In this document: positions 1 through 9,700 of the stretch, piece by piece | Layout of the letters: every line of letters starts with the position of its first letter | How positions within the stretch are numbered: the stretch's first letter is position 1 | Assembly: GCF_003160695.1 (NCBI RefSeq) | Contig: NZ_QGDD01000006.1 | Location: 124,001-188,000, forward strand | Direction: 5' to 3' | Source: Nocardioides silvaticus | GTDB taxonomy: Bacteria; Actinomycetota; Actinomycetes; Propionibacteriales; Nocardioidaceae | Length of the DNA stretch: 64,000 bases | Notes under the pieces: generated by a model | What the model was told of the DNA's origin: nothing | Seen by the model: the letters and a program-made list of their open reading frames with translations, nothing else | Databases searched by the model: none | Position numbers and translations under genes: made by a program

Positions 1-58
1 GTCCAAGCACCACGTCTGGGCCTTCATATAGCGGTCGGTCCGGAAAGGATAGAAACAA

Positions 59-1075
59 GTGCTCATCGCACAGCGCCCCACCCTGTCAGAGGAGACCGTC
101 GACCAGTTCCGGTCGCGGTTCGTCATCGAGCCGCTGGAGCCGGGCTTCGGCTACACGCTCGGCAACTCGCTCCGCCGTACCCTCCTGTCGTCCATCCCGG
201 GCGCGTCCGTCACCAGCATCAAGGTCGACGGCGTGCTCCACGAGTTCTCGACGATCGAGGGCGTCAAGGAGGACGTCACCGAGATCATCCTGAACCTCAA
301 GGGTCTCGTCGTCTCCTCGGAGCACGACGAGCCGGTGACCATGTACCTCCGCAAGTCCGGTGCCGGTGACGTCACCGCGGCCGACATCGCGCCCCCGGCC
401 GGTGTCGAGGTGCACAACCCCGACCTGAAGATCGCCACCCTGGGCGAGGCCGGCAAGCTCGAGATGGAGCTCGTCGTCGAGCGCGGTCGCGGCTACGTCT
501 CGGCCGTCCAGAACAAGGGTGCCGACAACGAGATCGGCCGGATGCCGGTCGACTCGATCTACAGCCCCGTGCTGAAGGTGACCTACAAGGTCGAGGCCAC
601 CCGTGTCGAGCAGCGCACCGACTTCGACAAGCTCGTCATCGACGTCGAGACCAAGCCGTCCATCCTGCCCCGCGACGCCATCGCGTCGGCCGGCAAGACG
701 CTGGTCGAGCTCTTCGGCCTGGCCCGTGAGCTCAACGTCGAGGCCGAGGGCATCGACATCGGCCCGTCGCCCGTCGACGAGCAGCTCGCCGCCGACCTGG
801 CCCTGCCGGTCGAGGACCTGCAGCTCACCGTCCGGTCCTACAACTGCCTCAAGCGCGAGGGCATCCACACCGTGGGTGAGCTCATCAGCCGCTCGGAGCA
901 GGACCTGCTCGACATCCGCAACTTCGGTGCGAAGTCGATCGACGAGGTCAAGGCCAAGCTCGTCGAGATGGGCCTGTCCCTCAAGGACAGCGCGCCGGGC
1001 TTCGACCCGCACGCCGCCCTCGCCTCCTACGGCGACGACGACGACGACACCTTCGTGGAAGACGAACAGTACTGA
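59..1075 (+). CDS. rpoA: DNA-directed RNA polymerase subunit alpha
   Basis: Alpha subunit of RNA polymerase, which nucleates core assembly and contacts promoter UP elements and activators. The 338-residue product has the full two-domain layout: an N-terminal dimerisation/assembly domain (about residues 1-230), a linker, and a C-terminal domain with helix-hairpin-helix (about 250-315, around [14 protein letters not shown] and [12 protein letters not shown]). It ends in an acidic tail rich in Asp and Glu. The start is GTG, chosen because GGAAAGGA (42-49) sits nine bases upstream and the protein aligns with the family from there. rplQ follows after 69 bases, the usual actinobacterial order, so the two are probably one transcript with the ribosomal genes upstream of the window. 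Confidence 0.97.
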   Translation: MLIAQRPTLSEETVDQFRSRFVIEPLEPGFGYTLGNSLRRTLLSSIPGASVTSIKVDGVLHEFSTIEGVKEDVTEIILNLKGLVVSSEHDEPVTMYLRKSGAGDVTAADIAPPAGVEVHNPDLKIATLGEAGKLEMELVVERGRGYVSAVQNKGADNEIGRMPVDSIYSPVLKVTYKVEATRVEQRTDFDKLVIDVETKPSILPRDAIASAGKTLVELFGLARELNVEAEGIDIGPSPVDEQLAADLALPVEDLQLTVRSYNCLKREGIHTVGELISRSEQDLLDIRNFGAKSIDEVKAKLVEMGLSLKDSAPGFDPHAALASYGDDDDDTFVEDEQY

Positions 1076-1144
1076 GCGATTCCGGATCCTCCGGAACCCA
1101 CTACCCCGGTACCTGGTACGGCCGGGGAGAAATGAGAGACAGCA

Positions 1145-1777
1145 ATGCCCAAGCCCAAGAAGGGCCCCCGCCTCGGCGGTAGCCCGGCCCACCAGCGGCT
1201 CATCCTCCGCAACCTGGCCACCGCGCTCTTCGAGCACGGCCGGATCACGACCACGGAGGCCAAGGCCCGCACCCTGCGGCCGTACGCCGAGAAGCTGATC
1301 ACCAAGGCCAAGAAGGCGCACCTGGGTGAGAACCCGCTGCACAACCGTCGCGAGGTGCTCAAGAGCATCACCGACAAGGGTGTGGTGCACCACCTCTTCA
1401 CCGAGATCGCGCCGGCCTACGCCGAGCGTCCGGGCGGCTACACCCGGATCACCAAGATCGGTCCGCGCCAGGGCGACAACGCCCCCATGGCCGTGATCGA
1501 GCTGGTGAACGAGGCCTACGAGCCCAAGGCCTCGACGCCGAAGAAGGCCGAGAAGGCGGAGGCGAAGGTCACTCCGGTCGAGGTCACCAAGGCCGACGAG
1601 GCCGCCCCGGCCGAGGTCGAGGCGACCAACGAGGCTGGCGACACCGAGGTGCTCTCCACCGAGGCCACCGACGTCGAGACCGCCGAGGCGGAGTCGACGG
1701 CCGAGACCACGGACGAGGCCGCTGAGGCTGCCGAGGAGCCTGCTGCCGAGGTCGAGGAGACCGACGAGAAGGCCTGA
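1145..1777 (+). CDS. rplQ: 50S ribosomal protein L17 with long acidic C-terminal extension
   Basis: Large-subunit ribosomal protein L17. Residues 1 to about 120 are the conserved L17 core ([20 protein letters not shown] at the start, then the [17 protein letters not shown] region). The remaining roughly 90 residues are an Ala/Glu/Val/Thr-rich, strongly acidic, low-complexity tail. Typical bacterial L17 is about 120-130 residues; long acidic tails are known in actinobacterial L17. The tail is probably disordered and its role is unknown. It follows rpoA and ends just before a strong terminator. Confidence 0.96.
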   Translation: MPKPKKGPRLGGSPAHQRLILRNLATALFEHGRITTTEAKARTLRPYAEKLITKAKKAHLGENPLHNRREVLKSITDKGVVHHLFTEIAPAYAERPGGYTRITKIGPRQGDNAPMAVIELVNEAYEPKASTPKKAEKAEAKVTPVEVTKADEAAPAEVEATNEAGDTEVLSTEATDVETAEAESTAETTDEAAEAAEEPAAEVEETDEKA

Positions 1778-1790
1778 CCGCTCCGGCTTC

Positions 1791-1832
1791 CCGCCGACCC
1801 GTCGCGAGCTTGCGACGGGTCGGCGTGTTTTT
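1791..1832 (+). terminator. Rho-independent terminator after rplQ
   Basis: A GC-rich stem with arms at 1791-1805 and 1812-1825 (GCCGACCCGTCGC against GCGACGGGTCGGC), a six-base loop GAGCTT and a T-rich run TGTTTTT (1826-1832). It lies 13 bases after the rplQ stop and should end the rpoA-rplQ transcript. Confidence 0.85.
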
Positions 1833-1886
1833 CGTGCGAGTTCGCGACGGGTCGGCGGGGTTGACGTGCGAGTTTGCGACGGGTCG
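1804..1886 (+). repeat. Tandem copies of a GCGAGTT-GCGACGGGTCG element
   Basis: Two 21-base copies beginning GTGCGAGTT and ending GCGACGGGTCG lie at 1834-1854 and 1866-1886, 32 bases apart. The right half of the terminator stem (1804-1822) is a third, related copy. The repeats fill the space between rplQ and ispH. Confidence 0.7.
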
Positions 1887-1915
1887 CGGGATTCGGGTGT
1901 GGGGAGCCGCGCACC

Positions 1916-1921
1916 TAGACT
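1916..1921 (+). promoter_or_regulatory. -10 element of ispH
   Basis: TAGACT followed by six bases (GGAGGC) and the ATG. The spacing fits transcription starting at or next to the start codon; the GGAGG between them could also act as a ribosome binding site if the start lies further upstream. Confidence 0.5.
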
Positions 1922-1927
1922 GGAGGC

Positions 1928-2929
1928 ATGAGCATCGACCTGGGCAACCCGCGCGTGCTGTCGCCGGACGACGCCGAGCGGCAGGTGCTGCTGGCCGACC
2001 CGCGGGGCTACTGCGCGGGGGTGGACCGGGCGGTGGTGACGGTCGAAGAGGCGCTGGACCTGTACGGCGCGCCCGTCTACGTCCGCAAGCAGATCGTGCA
2101 CAACAAGCACGTGGTGTCGAACCTCGAGAAGCGCGGTGCGATCTTCGTCGAGGAGCTCGACGAGGTCCCGGTCGGCGCGACCGTCGTCTTCTCCGCCCAC
2201 GGCGTCTCGCCGGCGGTGCACCGCCAGGCCGCCGAGCGGGAGCTCAAGACCATCGACGCCACCTGCCCGCTGGTGACCAAGGTGCACCGGGAGGCGGTGC
2301 GGTTCGCGCGCGAGGGCTACACGATCCTGCTGATCGGCCACGCCGGTCACGAGGAGGTCGAGGGCACGGCGGGGGAGGCCCCCGAGCAGACCGTGCTCGT
2401 CGAGCACCCCGACGACGTGGACCGGCTGGACTTCCCCGCCGACGCCAAGCTCGCGTGGCTCTCCCAGACCACGCTCAGCGTCGACGAGACGATGGAGACC
2501 GTACGACGGCTCCGGGCGAAGTTCCCGCAGCTGGAGGACCCGCCCAGCGACGACATCTGCTACGCCACCCAGAACCGCCAGGTCGCGGTCAAGGAGATCG
2601 GCGCGACCGCCGACCTCGTGATCGTCGTGGGCTCGGCCAACTCCTCCAACTCGGTCCGCCTGGTCGAGGTCGCGCTCGAGGCGGGCGCGAAGGCGTCGTA
2701 CCGCATCGACGACGTGACCGAGCTCGACGAGGCCTGGCTCGACGGGGTGCGCACCGTCAGCGTCACCTCGGGTGCCTCGGTGCCGGACCACCTGGTGCAG
2801 GAGGTGCTGGCCTACCTCGCGGACAAGGGCTACCCCGACGCCCGCGCCGTGCAGACGGCGGAGGAGACGCTGGCGTTCTCGCTCCCCAAGGAGCTGCACC
2901 GCGACCTCAAGGCTGCGGGCCGGCCGTAG
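1928..2929 (+). CDS. ispH: 4-hydroxy-3-methylbut-2-enyl diphosphate reductase
   Basis: Last enzyme of the MEP isoprenoid pathway; it reduces HMBPP to IPP and DMAPP with an iron-sulfur cluster. The three cluster cysteines are visible at about C29 ([12 protein letters not shown]), C113 ([11 protein letters not shown]) and C211 ([11 protein letters not shown]). The conserved [23 protein letters not shown] and [10 protein letters not shown] segments are also present. Its 333 residues are normal length plus a short N-terminal extension. It is monocistronic or co-transcribed with the Sua5-like gene 22 bases downstream. Confidence 0.97.
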   Translation: MSIDLGNPRVLSPDDAERQVLLADPRGYCAGVDRAVVTVEEALDLYGAPVYVRKQIVHNKHVVSNLEKRGAIFVEELDEVPVGATVVFSAHGVSPAVHRQAAERELKTIDATCPLVTKVHREAVRFAREGYTILLIGHAGHEEVEGTAGEAPEQTVLVEHPDDVDRLDFPADAKLAWLSQTTLSVDETMETVRRLRAKFPQLEDPPSDDICYATQNRQVAVKEIGATADLVIVVGSANSSNSVRLVEVALEAGAKASYRIDDVTELDEAWLDGVRTVSVTSGASVPDHLVQEVLAYLADKGYPDARAVQTAEETLAFSLPKELHRDLKAAGRP

Positions 2930-2951
2930 CCGTCCGCCGGCACGCGCTCCC

Positions 2952-3572
2952 ATGGCCAGGTACCTCGACGTCCACCCGGACAACCCGCAGCCGCGCCTGC
3001 TCCAGCAGATCGTGGACGCACTGCACGACGACGCGCTGATCGCCTACCCGACCGACTCCGGCTACGCGCTGGGCTGCCGCGTCGGCAACCGTGACGGTCG
3101 CGACCGGATCCTGCGGATCCGCGGCCTCGACGACCGGCACCACTTCACCCTGGTGTGCCGCGACTTCTCCCAGCTCGGCCAGCTGGTCCACGTCGACAAC
3201 GCCGCGTTCCGCGCGATCCGCGCGGCCACGCCCGGCCCCTACACGTTCATCCTCCCTGCGATGCCCGAGGTGCCCCGCCGGCTGCTGCACCCGAAGAAGC
3301 GCACCGTCGGCGTCCGGATCCCCGACCACGCGCTGGTCCGCGAGCTGCTCGACCTGCTCGGCGAGCCGCTGCTGTCGAGCTCGCTGATCCTGCCGGGAGA
3401 GACCGAGCCGCGCACCCTCGGCTGGGAGATCAAGGAGGAGCTGGACCACGAGGTCGACATCGTGGTCGAGGCCGGCGAGACGCCGGCCGAGCCGACGACC
3501 GTGATCGACTGGTCGGAGGGCTATCCCGAGCTGGTGCGGCGCGGCGCCGGCGACCCGGACCGGTTCGCCTGA
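2952..3572 (+). CDS. Sua5/YciO/YrdC/YwlC family protein
   Basis: A 206-residue protein of the YrdC-fold family that includes threonylcarbamoyl-AMP synthases for tRNA t6A. The segment around ALIAYPTDSGYALGC matches the nucleotide/threonine-binding entry of the family, followed by RDRILRIRGLDDRHHFTLVCRDFSQLG and PGPYTFILPA. The sequence resembles the YciO branch more than Sua5 proper because the Sua5 C-terminal domain is absent, so the exact reaction is uncertain. The start is the ATG at 2952. The last 52 bases overlap the convergent membrane-protein gene. Confidence 0.85.
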   Translation: MARYLDVHPDNPQPRLLQQIVDALHDDALIAYPTDSGYALGCRVGNRDGRDRILRIRGLDDRHHFTLVCRDFSQLGQLVHVDNAAFRAIRAATPGPYTFILPAMPEVPRRLLHPKKRTVGVRIPDHALVRELLDLLGEPLLSSSLILPGETEPRTLGWEIKEELDHEVDIVVEAGETPAEPTTVIDWSEGYPELVRRGAGDPDRFA

Positions 3573-3958
3573 ACCTGGTTGCGCACGGCGAGGATCCCCA
3601 GGCACAGCAGGTAGCCGATCACGAGCGCGACCGCGTGGCCGGACAACCCGGAGATCGTGGCCTGCACCGCGCCGTCCTGCGCGTGCGCGATGGCGGCCGG
3701 CTCGGCGAAGGCCAGCAGCACGATCGGGACGAGCATCGCCAGCGGCGGCAGCACGCCGACGGTGAAGAAACTCTCGGGTCGCACCATGAGCGCGGCCCGC
3801 GCGCACACGGTGACGAACGTCAGGTCGAACAGCAGCCCGAGCTCGTCGGCCAGGGCGAGGTCGATCGTCGTCGCCGTCAACAGCAGCGCGACCGCCAGCG
3901 CGGCCACCTCGTGGCCGGGCTCCTCCCCCTCCCCGAGGGTGCGCGCGACGCTCGTCAC
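3521..3958 (-). CDS. DUF6542-type small membrane protein
   Basis: A 145-residue protein with about four hydrophobic segments (VAALAVALLLTATTIDLAL, LTFVTVCARAALMV, VLPPLAMLVPIVLLAF, AVALVIGYLLCLGIL) and a basic, Pro/Arg/Ser-rich C-terminus. Size and layout match the DUF6542 proteins often found beside ispH or Obg-type genes in actinobacteria; no function is known. The GTG start at 3958 has purines immediately adjacent and could be replaced by the in-frame GTG at 3907. It is convergent with, and overlaps, the preceding gene by 52 bases. Confidence 0.65.
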   Translation of the reverse strand: MTSVARTLGEGEEPGHEVAALAVALLLTATTIDLALADELGLLFDLTFVTVCARAALMVRPESFFTVGVLPPLAMLVPIVLLAFAEPAAIAHAQDGAVQATISGLSGHAVALVIGYLLCLGILAVRNQVQANRSGSPAPRRTSSG

Positions 3959-4066
3959 TCCTCCACGCTAGGTCGATCAGGGCGTACGGTGAGCGCGGCA
4001 CGCCGTAGTGGACCGCTGGGAGGGCGGCGCGTGCCTCTGCTGGAGAACCCCTAGGGAGGGAACCGA

Positions 4067-5263
4067 ATGAAACGACCCATCGCGCTGGCGATCGCCGCGC
4101 TCACCCTGTGCGCCGTCACGACGGACGTCGCCGCTGCGGACCAGCCGTCGCGGTCGGCGCCGGACCGTGGCCAGGACGCCCGGCCGCCCGCCGTCGAGGT
4201 GATGAGCCGCAACATCTACCTCGGCGTCGACGTCACCCGGCCGCTCGCGGCGGCCGCCGGGAAGGAGGGGCTCGAGGCGCTGCTCGCGGTCGCGCACGAG
4301 GCCCACGCGATGGAGGAGACGCTCGCCCGCACCGACTTCCGCACGCGTGCCCGGCTCCTCGCGCGCGAGATCTCGCGGAAGAAGCCCGACCTGATCGGCC
4401 TCCAGGAGGTCGCGAAGTGGCGCAGCGGACCGGTCGAGTTCCTGCCGCCCCAGGTCGGCGTCCCCAACGCCACGGAGGTCGACGCGGACTTCCTCAAGAT
4501 CCTGCTGCGGGCGTTGAAGAAGGCCGGGACGCCTTACCAGGCCGTCGCCCAGCAGGTGGAGTCCGACGTCGAGGTGCCGAGCTTCCTGGGCAACCCGCTC
4601 GATCCACAGAACCCGATGACCGACGCCGAGGACGTGCGGGTCACGATCAGCGACGTCGTCCTCGAGCGCAAGGCCTCCCCGGTGCGGATCCTCAAGTCCG
4701 GAGGCGGCCAGTACGACGCGCGGCTGTCCCTCGGCCTCGCCGGTGTGAACGTGGACTTCGTGCGCGGCTTCGCCTGGGTCACCGCCACGGCAGGGAAGCA
4801 GCGCTTCCGGTTCGTGACGACCCACCTCGAGGCGTTCAGCTCCGGCCTCGCGCTGCAGCAGGTCGAGGAGCTGCTGGCCGGCCCGGCGTCGTACCAGGGC
4901 AACACGATCCTGGTCGGCGACTTCAACTCCGACCCGCTGAGCTCGACCGTCGACGACAGCGGGGTCGAGCACAAGGCGGCGTACGACGCCGTCGTCGCCA
5001 GCGGCTTCCACGACCAGTGGCTGCGCTTCGCGCCGGCGGATCAGGGCTGGACGTCCGGGCTGAGCGAGACGGTCGACGACGAGACCGCCGAGGGCTTCGA
5101 CCACCGGATCGACTTCGTCTTCGGCCGGACCGCGTCGGGCAAGGCGTTCAGGGTGCGGTCCGGCGACGTCACCGGCGACCGGCTCCGTGACCGCGACCCG
5201 GCGACCGGGCTCTGGCCCTCCGACCACGCCGGGGTGGTCCTCGACCTGCTCTTCCGGCGCTGA
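4067..5263 (+). CDS. Secreted endonuclease/exonuclease/phosphatase-fold hydrolase
   Basis: A 398-residue EEP-superfamily protein with an N-terminal Sec signal (residues 1 to about 24, ending AAA). Family motifs are visible: RNIYLG near the start of the mature domain, DLIGLQEV with the metal-binding Glu, TTHLEA, VGDFNSD, and the terminal SDHAGVVLD with the catalytic Asp-His pair. Members cleave phosphodiester bonds in nucleic acids, phospholipids or inositol phosphates; the substrate cannot be told from sequence. AGGGAGGG lies just before the ATG. It is probably exported and monocistronic. Confidence 0.85.
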   Translation: MKRPIALAIAALTLCAVTTDVAAADQPSRSAPDRGQDARPPAVEVMSRNIYLGVDVTRPLAAAAGKEGLEALLAVAHEAHAMEETLARTDFRTRARLLAREISRKKPDLIGLQEVAKWRSGPVEFLPPQVGVPNATEVDADFLKILLRALKKAGTPYQAVAQQVESDVEVPSFLGNPLDPQNPMTDAEDVRVTISDVVLERKASPVRILKSGGGQYDARLSLGLAGVNVDFVRGFAWVTATAGKQRFRFVTTHLEAFSSGLALQQVEELLAGPASYQGNTILVGDFNSDPLSSTVDDSGVEHKAAYDAVVASGFHDQWLRFAPADQGWTSGLSETVDDETAEGFDHRIDFVFGRTASGKAFRVRSGDVTGDRLRDRDPATGLWPSDHAGVVLDLLFRR

Positions 5264-5290
5264 GCGCGGCGCGCAGTCGCGGGCCTGCCG

Positions 5291-5932
5291 TCAGTCGACG
5301 GTCTCGAGCGCGAGCTCGGCCAACGCGATGGCAGTCGCCCGCGACTGCGCGACCTCGCCCCACAGGTCGATGCCGATGACGGTCTCGCCCTCGCGCATCC
5401 AGATCCGGCGGCTGTAGTAGACCCGCTCGAGGCCGTCGCGCCCCTGGGTCCAGTGGTCGTTCATCTTCCAGGCCACGGGGCGGCCGTCGCCGAGGTCGGG
5501 CACGTCGGCCGGGCGCTTGATGAAGACCCCGTCGATGCGCGGCTCGCGGATCGTCCCGTAGCAGCCCTCGATGTTGCGCCGGATGGTCCGGATGGCCCGC
5601 TTCGCGGCGGCCACGCCGGCGAACTCCTGCACGTGGACCCGCGGGTAGGACTCCTGCTCCGCGTGGGACTGGTAGTAGGCCCACTTGCGGACCTTGCCGC
5701 TCGGGCCGTTCTCGTAGGACTGGCAGTCGTCGCGGAAGACCCAGATCGGGTGGTCGTCCTTGATGTGCCGGTCCGCGTCCTCGTAGGAGGGCAGCACCTC
5801 GGTGATCTGCGTGACGCCCGGGAAGTCCGGCGCGGTCACGTCCGCGCCGGCCGGGCCGGCACCGGCCAGCAAGGTCGCTCCGGCGGCCATCGTGGCCGTC
5901 AGCAGGGTCAGGGTCCGCAGGTGCGTGCGCAT
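5291..5932 (-). CDS. Secreted protein of unknown function
   Basis: A 213-residue protein with a clear signal peptide (MRTHLRTLTLLTATMAAGATLLAGAGPAGA). The mature part is a compact domain with one internal cysteine pair candidate (DDCQSYE and IEGCYGTI) and a central stretch AAAKRAIRTIRRN. It resembles the extracytoplasmic sensor-type domains seen in actinobacterial lipoproteins and PknH-like kinases, but the match is only general. It is convergent with the EEP hydrolase, with 27 bases between stops. Confidence 0.6.
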   Translation of the reverse strand: MRTHLRTLTLLTATMAAGATLLAGAGPAGADVTAPDFPGVTQITEVLPSYEDADRHIKDDHPIWVFRDDCQSYENGPSGKVRKWAYYQSHAEQESYPRVHVQEFAGVAAAKRAIRTIRRNIEGCYGTIREPRIDGVFIKRPADVPDLGDGRPVAWKMNDHWTQGRDGLERVYYSRRIWMREGETVIGIDLWGEVAQSRATAIALAELALETVD

Positions 5933-6009
5933 GGTGGCTCCGCTCGCTCGAGGTTCGTTGTCCTCAAGGTAGACGCGGGGACCTGTGCAGAAGTTGTCGA
6001 CGGAGCTGC

Positions 6010-7089
<1,080 letters not shown>

Positions 7090-7105
7090 ACCTAGACAGC
7101 CTATA

Positions 7106-7126
7106 TGTAAGTATGCTGAACTAACA
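7106..7126. promoter_or_regulatory. Imperfect palindrome between ATPase and ROK regulator genes
   Basis: TGTAAGT (7106-7112) and ACTAACA (7120-7126) form an inverted repeat with one mismatch and a seven-base spacer, in a short AT-rich divergent region. A -10-like TATGCT (7112-7117) lies inside it. It is a plausible operator for the adjacent ROK regulator (inference). Confidence 0.5.
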
Positions 7127-7129
7127 AAC

Positions 7130-8284
7130 ATGTCCTGGCGCAGCCCGACCGACCGACCGCACCGCGGCCGGACCAAGCTCCACCGGGCCGACTCCCGTCG
7201 GCACCACCGGTCGATGCTGCTCCAGGAGCTGTTCGGGCAGGGGCCGGCCAGCCGCGCCGACCTGGCTCGGGCGAGCGGGCTGACCCGCGTGACCGTCTCC
7301 GAGCTGATCGCCGAGCTGCTGGCCGAGGGACTGGTCGAGGAGCTCGGCGCGCCCGAGCGGACCGGCGCCGAGAGCAGGGTCGGCAAGCCGCCGACGCTGG
7401 TCGGCCTGGTGCCCTCGGCCAAGCACATCCTCGCCATCGACCTCTCCGTCGACGACCAGGTCGTCGGCGCCGTGCTCAACCTCGCCGGCGAGGTGATCTC
7501 CCGGGACGCCCGCCCGCTCGAGGGCCGGCGCGGCGACGAGGCCGTTGAGGCCGTGCGCGCGTTCGCCGCCGACCTGATCACGACCTCGACCGCGCCCCTG
7601 CTCGGCGTCGGGGTCGCCAGCCCTGGCGTGGTCAGCCCCGACGGCGTCGTCGTCGACGCGCCGAACCTGGGCTGGAGCGACGTGCCGCTGGCCAAGATCC
7701 TCGGCCAGGAGCTCGACCAGCCGGTGTACGTCGCCAACGACGCCAACATCGCCGTGCTGGGTGAGTTCACCTTCGGCGGTGGTGCCGAGGGCGGGCTGAT
7801 GCTGATGCGGCTCAGCACCGGTGTCGGCGCCGGGTTGGTGCTCGGCGGCGACCTGCTGCACGGGCACGGGGGAGCCGCGGGCGAGATCGGGCACGTTCAG
7901 GTCGACCCCGAGGGCGACGACTGCGCGTGCGGTCGCCGGGGCTGCCTGGAGACCCACCTGGCGGTGCCCCGGCTGCGCCGGCGGATCGCCGATGGTGCCG
8001 GAGATGCTGCCGGAGATGCCGACGCGGTACTGGCCGAGGCGGCGTCGTACCTCGCGGCCGCGCTGTCGCCGGTCGTCGCGACGCTCAACCTGGGCGAGCT
8101 GGTCCTCAGCGGACCGCTCGACCTCGTCGAGCCGCTGGCGCGGATCGCCGCGCCGCTCATCTGCGACCGGGTGATGCCGGTCTCCGCGGAGCATTTCGTC
8201 GTCCGGGCCACCGCGCTCGGCGACGACGGAGTCCTCGTCGGCGCGACCGGTCTGGTCCTCGCCGCCGAGCTGGGGGTCTCGTGA
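7130..8284 (+). CDS. ROK-family transcriptional regulator
   Basis: A 384-residue NagC/XylR-type regulator. An N-terminal winged helix (about residues 30-85, GPASRADLARASGLTRVTVS) precedes a ROK sugar-binding domain. The ROK zinc motif is seen in CACGRRGCLE, and the phosphate loop region in VASPGVV and STGVGAGLVLGGD. The likely ligand is an amino sugar or its phosphate, judged from the nagZ-nagK-nagB genes downstream. The ATG at 7130 has no clear ribosome binding site and lies close to a -10 element, so the leader is very short. It probably controls both divergent units. Confidence 0.88.
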   Translation: MSWRSPTDRPHRGRTKLHRADSRRHHRSMLLQELFGQGPASRADLARASGLTRVTVSELIAELLAEGLVEELGAPERTGAESRVGKPPTLVGLVPSAKHILAIDLSVDDQVVGAVLNLAGEVISRDARPLEGRRGDEAVEAVRAFAADLITTSTAPLLGVGVASPGVVSPDGVVVDAPNLGWSDVPLAKILGQELDQPVYVANDANIAVLGEFTFGGGAEGGLMLMRLSTGVGAGLVLGGDLLHGHGGAAGEIGHVQVDPEGDDCACGRRGCLETHLAVPRLRRRIADGAGDAAGDADAVLAEAASYLAAALSPVVATLNLGELVLSGPLDLVEPLARIAAPLICDRVMPVSAEHFVVRATALGDDGVLVGATGLVLAAELGVS

Positions 8285-8342
8285 CCACCCCCGCCACCGT
8301 GACCCGGAACGGGTCCGCCCAGAGGAAGCAGAGGAACTAGTG

Positions 8343-9617
8343 GTGCGCAAGAAGAAGATCCTGGCCTTCGCGGCCATCACCGCCCTGCTGGGCGTGACCA
8401 GCGCGTGCGGCTCCGACGACGACGACCCGGCCACCGGCGGGGGGCCGGAGGAAGCCGACATGGTCGTCTGGCTCAACGGGGCCGACACCCCGCAGGAGGC
8501 GCGGGACTGGCTGAAGAAGACGTTCGAGGAGGACCACCCCGGGTCCACCCTCACCATCGAGGAGCAGGAGTGGGACGGCCTGGTCGAGCGCCTGACCACC
8601 GCGCTCTCCTCGGAGGACCAGACGCCCGACGTGGTCGAGGTCGGCAACACCCAGGCTCCGACCTTCACGACGGCGGGTGCGTTCAGCGACCTCACCGACG
8701 AGCTCGACGACCTGGGCGGTGACGACCTGCTGCCCGGCTTCGTCGAGGGCGCAACGGTCGACGGCAAGACCTACGCCGTGCCCTACTACGCCGGGTCGAC
8801 CTACGTGTTCTACCGCAAGGACCTCTTCGACAAGGCCGGCCTCGAGGTGCCGACCACGATGGACGAGTTCATCGACACGGCGGTCGCGCTCAAGCAGGAC
8901 AGCGGCGAGGCCGACTTCTCCGGCTACTGGCTGCCCGGCCAGGACTGGCGCGACGGCGCCGCCTTCCTCTGGGACGCTGGTGGTGACTTCGCGACCGGCG
9001 ACGGCGACGAGTGGGAGGGCACCCTGTCCTCGCCGGAGAGCATCGAGGGCCTGACCACGTTCCAGACCCTGTTCGAGCAGGCCTCGGGTGCGCCGGCCGA
9101 CGCGAACGAGTCCGACCCGGTCACCCCGTTCTGCGCGGGCAAGATCGGCATGATGTCGCGGCCGGGCTGGGTCCTCGGTCTGCTGTCCGACCCCGAGGCC
9201 GGCTGCCCGGACCTGGTGAAGCAGATCGGCGTGTTCGCCCTCCCCGGTTCCACCGGTGAACCGGCCCCGGTGCTGCTCGGCGGCTCCGACATCGCGATCG
9301 CCGCCAAGTCGCCCAACCAGGACCTGGCCCGCGACATCGTCGCGCTGATGCTGAGCGACGAGTACCAGGGGATCCTCGCTGAGAACGGCCTGACCCCCGC
9401 CCGGGAGTCGCTGGCCACGCTGCTCGGAGACGACGAGTACGCCCAGGCCACCATCGAGGCCGCGTCCAACGCCAAGCTCACGCCGGCCGCGGCCAACTGG
9501 GCCACGGTCGAGGGCACCCGCATCCTCGAGGACCTGTTCAGCCAGATCGCCCAGGGTGGTGACGTCGAGGAGCTCGCTGCCGAGGCCGACGACCGGATCA
9601 CCGAAGAGCTGAACTGA
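8343..9617 (+). CDS. Sugar ABC transporter substrate-binding lipoprotein (DasA-like)
   Basis: Extracytoplasmic binding protein of a carbohydrate importer, about 424 residues, family 1 type. The N-terminus is a lipoprotein signal with lipobox GVTSAC, followed by an acidic linker. The mature protein has the usual VVWLNG start, TPDVVEVGN, and GKTYAVPYYAGSTYVFYRKDLF segments. The context (nagZ, ROK kinase, nagB) points to GlcNAc or chitobiose as ligand, as for DasA or NgcE; this is inference. GTG at 8340 and 8343 are both possible; 8343 has the better spacing to GAGGA (8331-8335). Confidence 0.9.
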   Translation: MRKKKILAFAAITALLGVTSACGSDDDDPATGGGPEEADMVVWLNGADTPQEARDWLKKTFEEDHPGSTLTIEEQEWDGLVERLTTALSSEDQTPDVVEVGNTQAPTFTTAGAFSDLTDELDDLGGDDLLPGFVEGATVDGKTYAVPYYAGSTYVFYRKDLFDKAGLEVPTTMDEFIDTAVALKQDSGEADFSGYWLPGQDWRDGAAFLWDAGGDFATGDGDEWEGTLSSPESIEGLTTFQTLFEQASGAPADANESDPVTPFCAGKIGMMSRPGWVLGLLSDPEAGCPDLVKQIGVFALPGSTGEPAPVLLGGSDIAIAAKSPNQDLARDIVALMLSDEYQGILAENGLTPARESLATLLGDDEYAQATIEAASNAKLTPAAANWATVEGTRILEDLFSQIAQGGDVEELAAEADDRITEELN

Positions 9618-9631
9618 TCGGCAGACCCGCT

Positions 9632-9666
9632 CCGCGGAGTGGCGCGCGACCCGCGCCACTCCGCGG
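9632..9666 (+). promoter_or_regulatory. Perfect intercistronic hairpin between binding protein and permease genes
   Basis: Arms 9632-9646 and 9652-9666 are exact reverse complements over 15 bases (CCGCGGAGTGGCGCG) with a five-base loop CGACC and no T-run. The position between a binding-protein gene and its permeases fits an mRNA-stabilising or partial-termination element that lowers permease expression relative to the binding protein. Confidence 0.75.
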
Positions 9667-9700
9667 TCACATCCGCGCGCCTCGGGAAGGAGAATCGAGC

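Noticed and set aside
1..58. The end of an upstream ribosomal gene (such as rpsD)
   Set aside because: None of the three frames in these bases gives a recognisable ribosomal-protein C-terminus.
86..2983. A very long open frame on the minus strand opposite rpoA-rplQ-ispH
   Set aside because: It is opposite well-identified genes, its product is Arg/Gly/Leu/Val-rich low-complexity sequence, and it reflects the high GC content.
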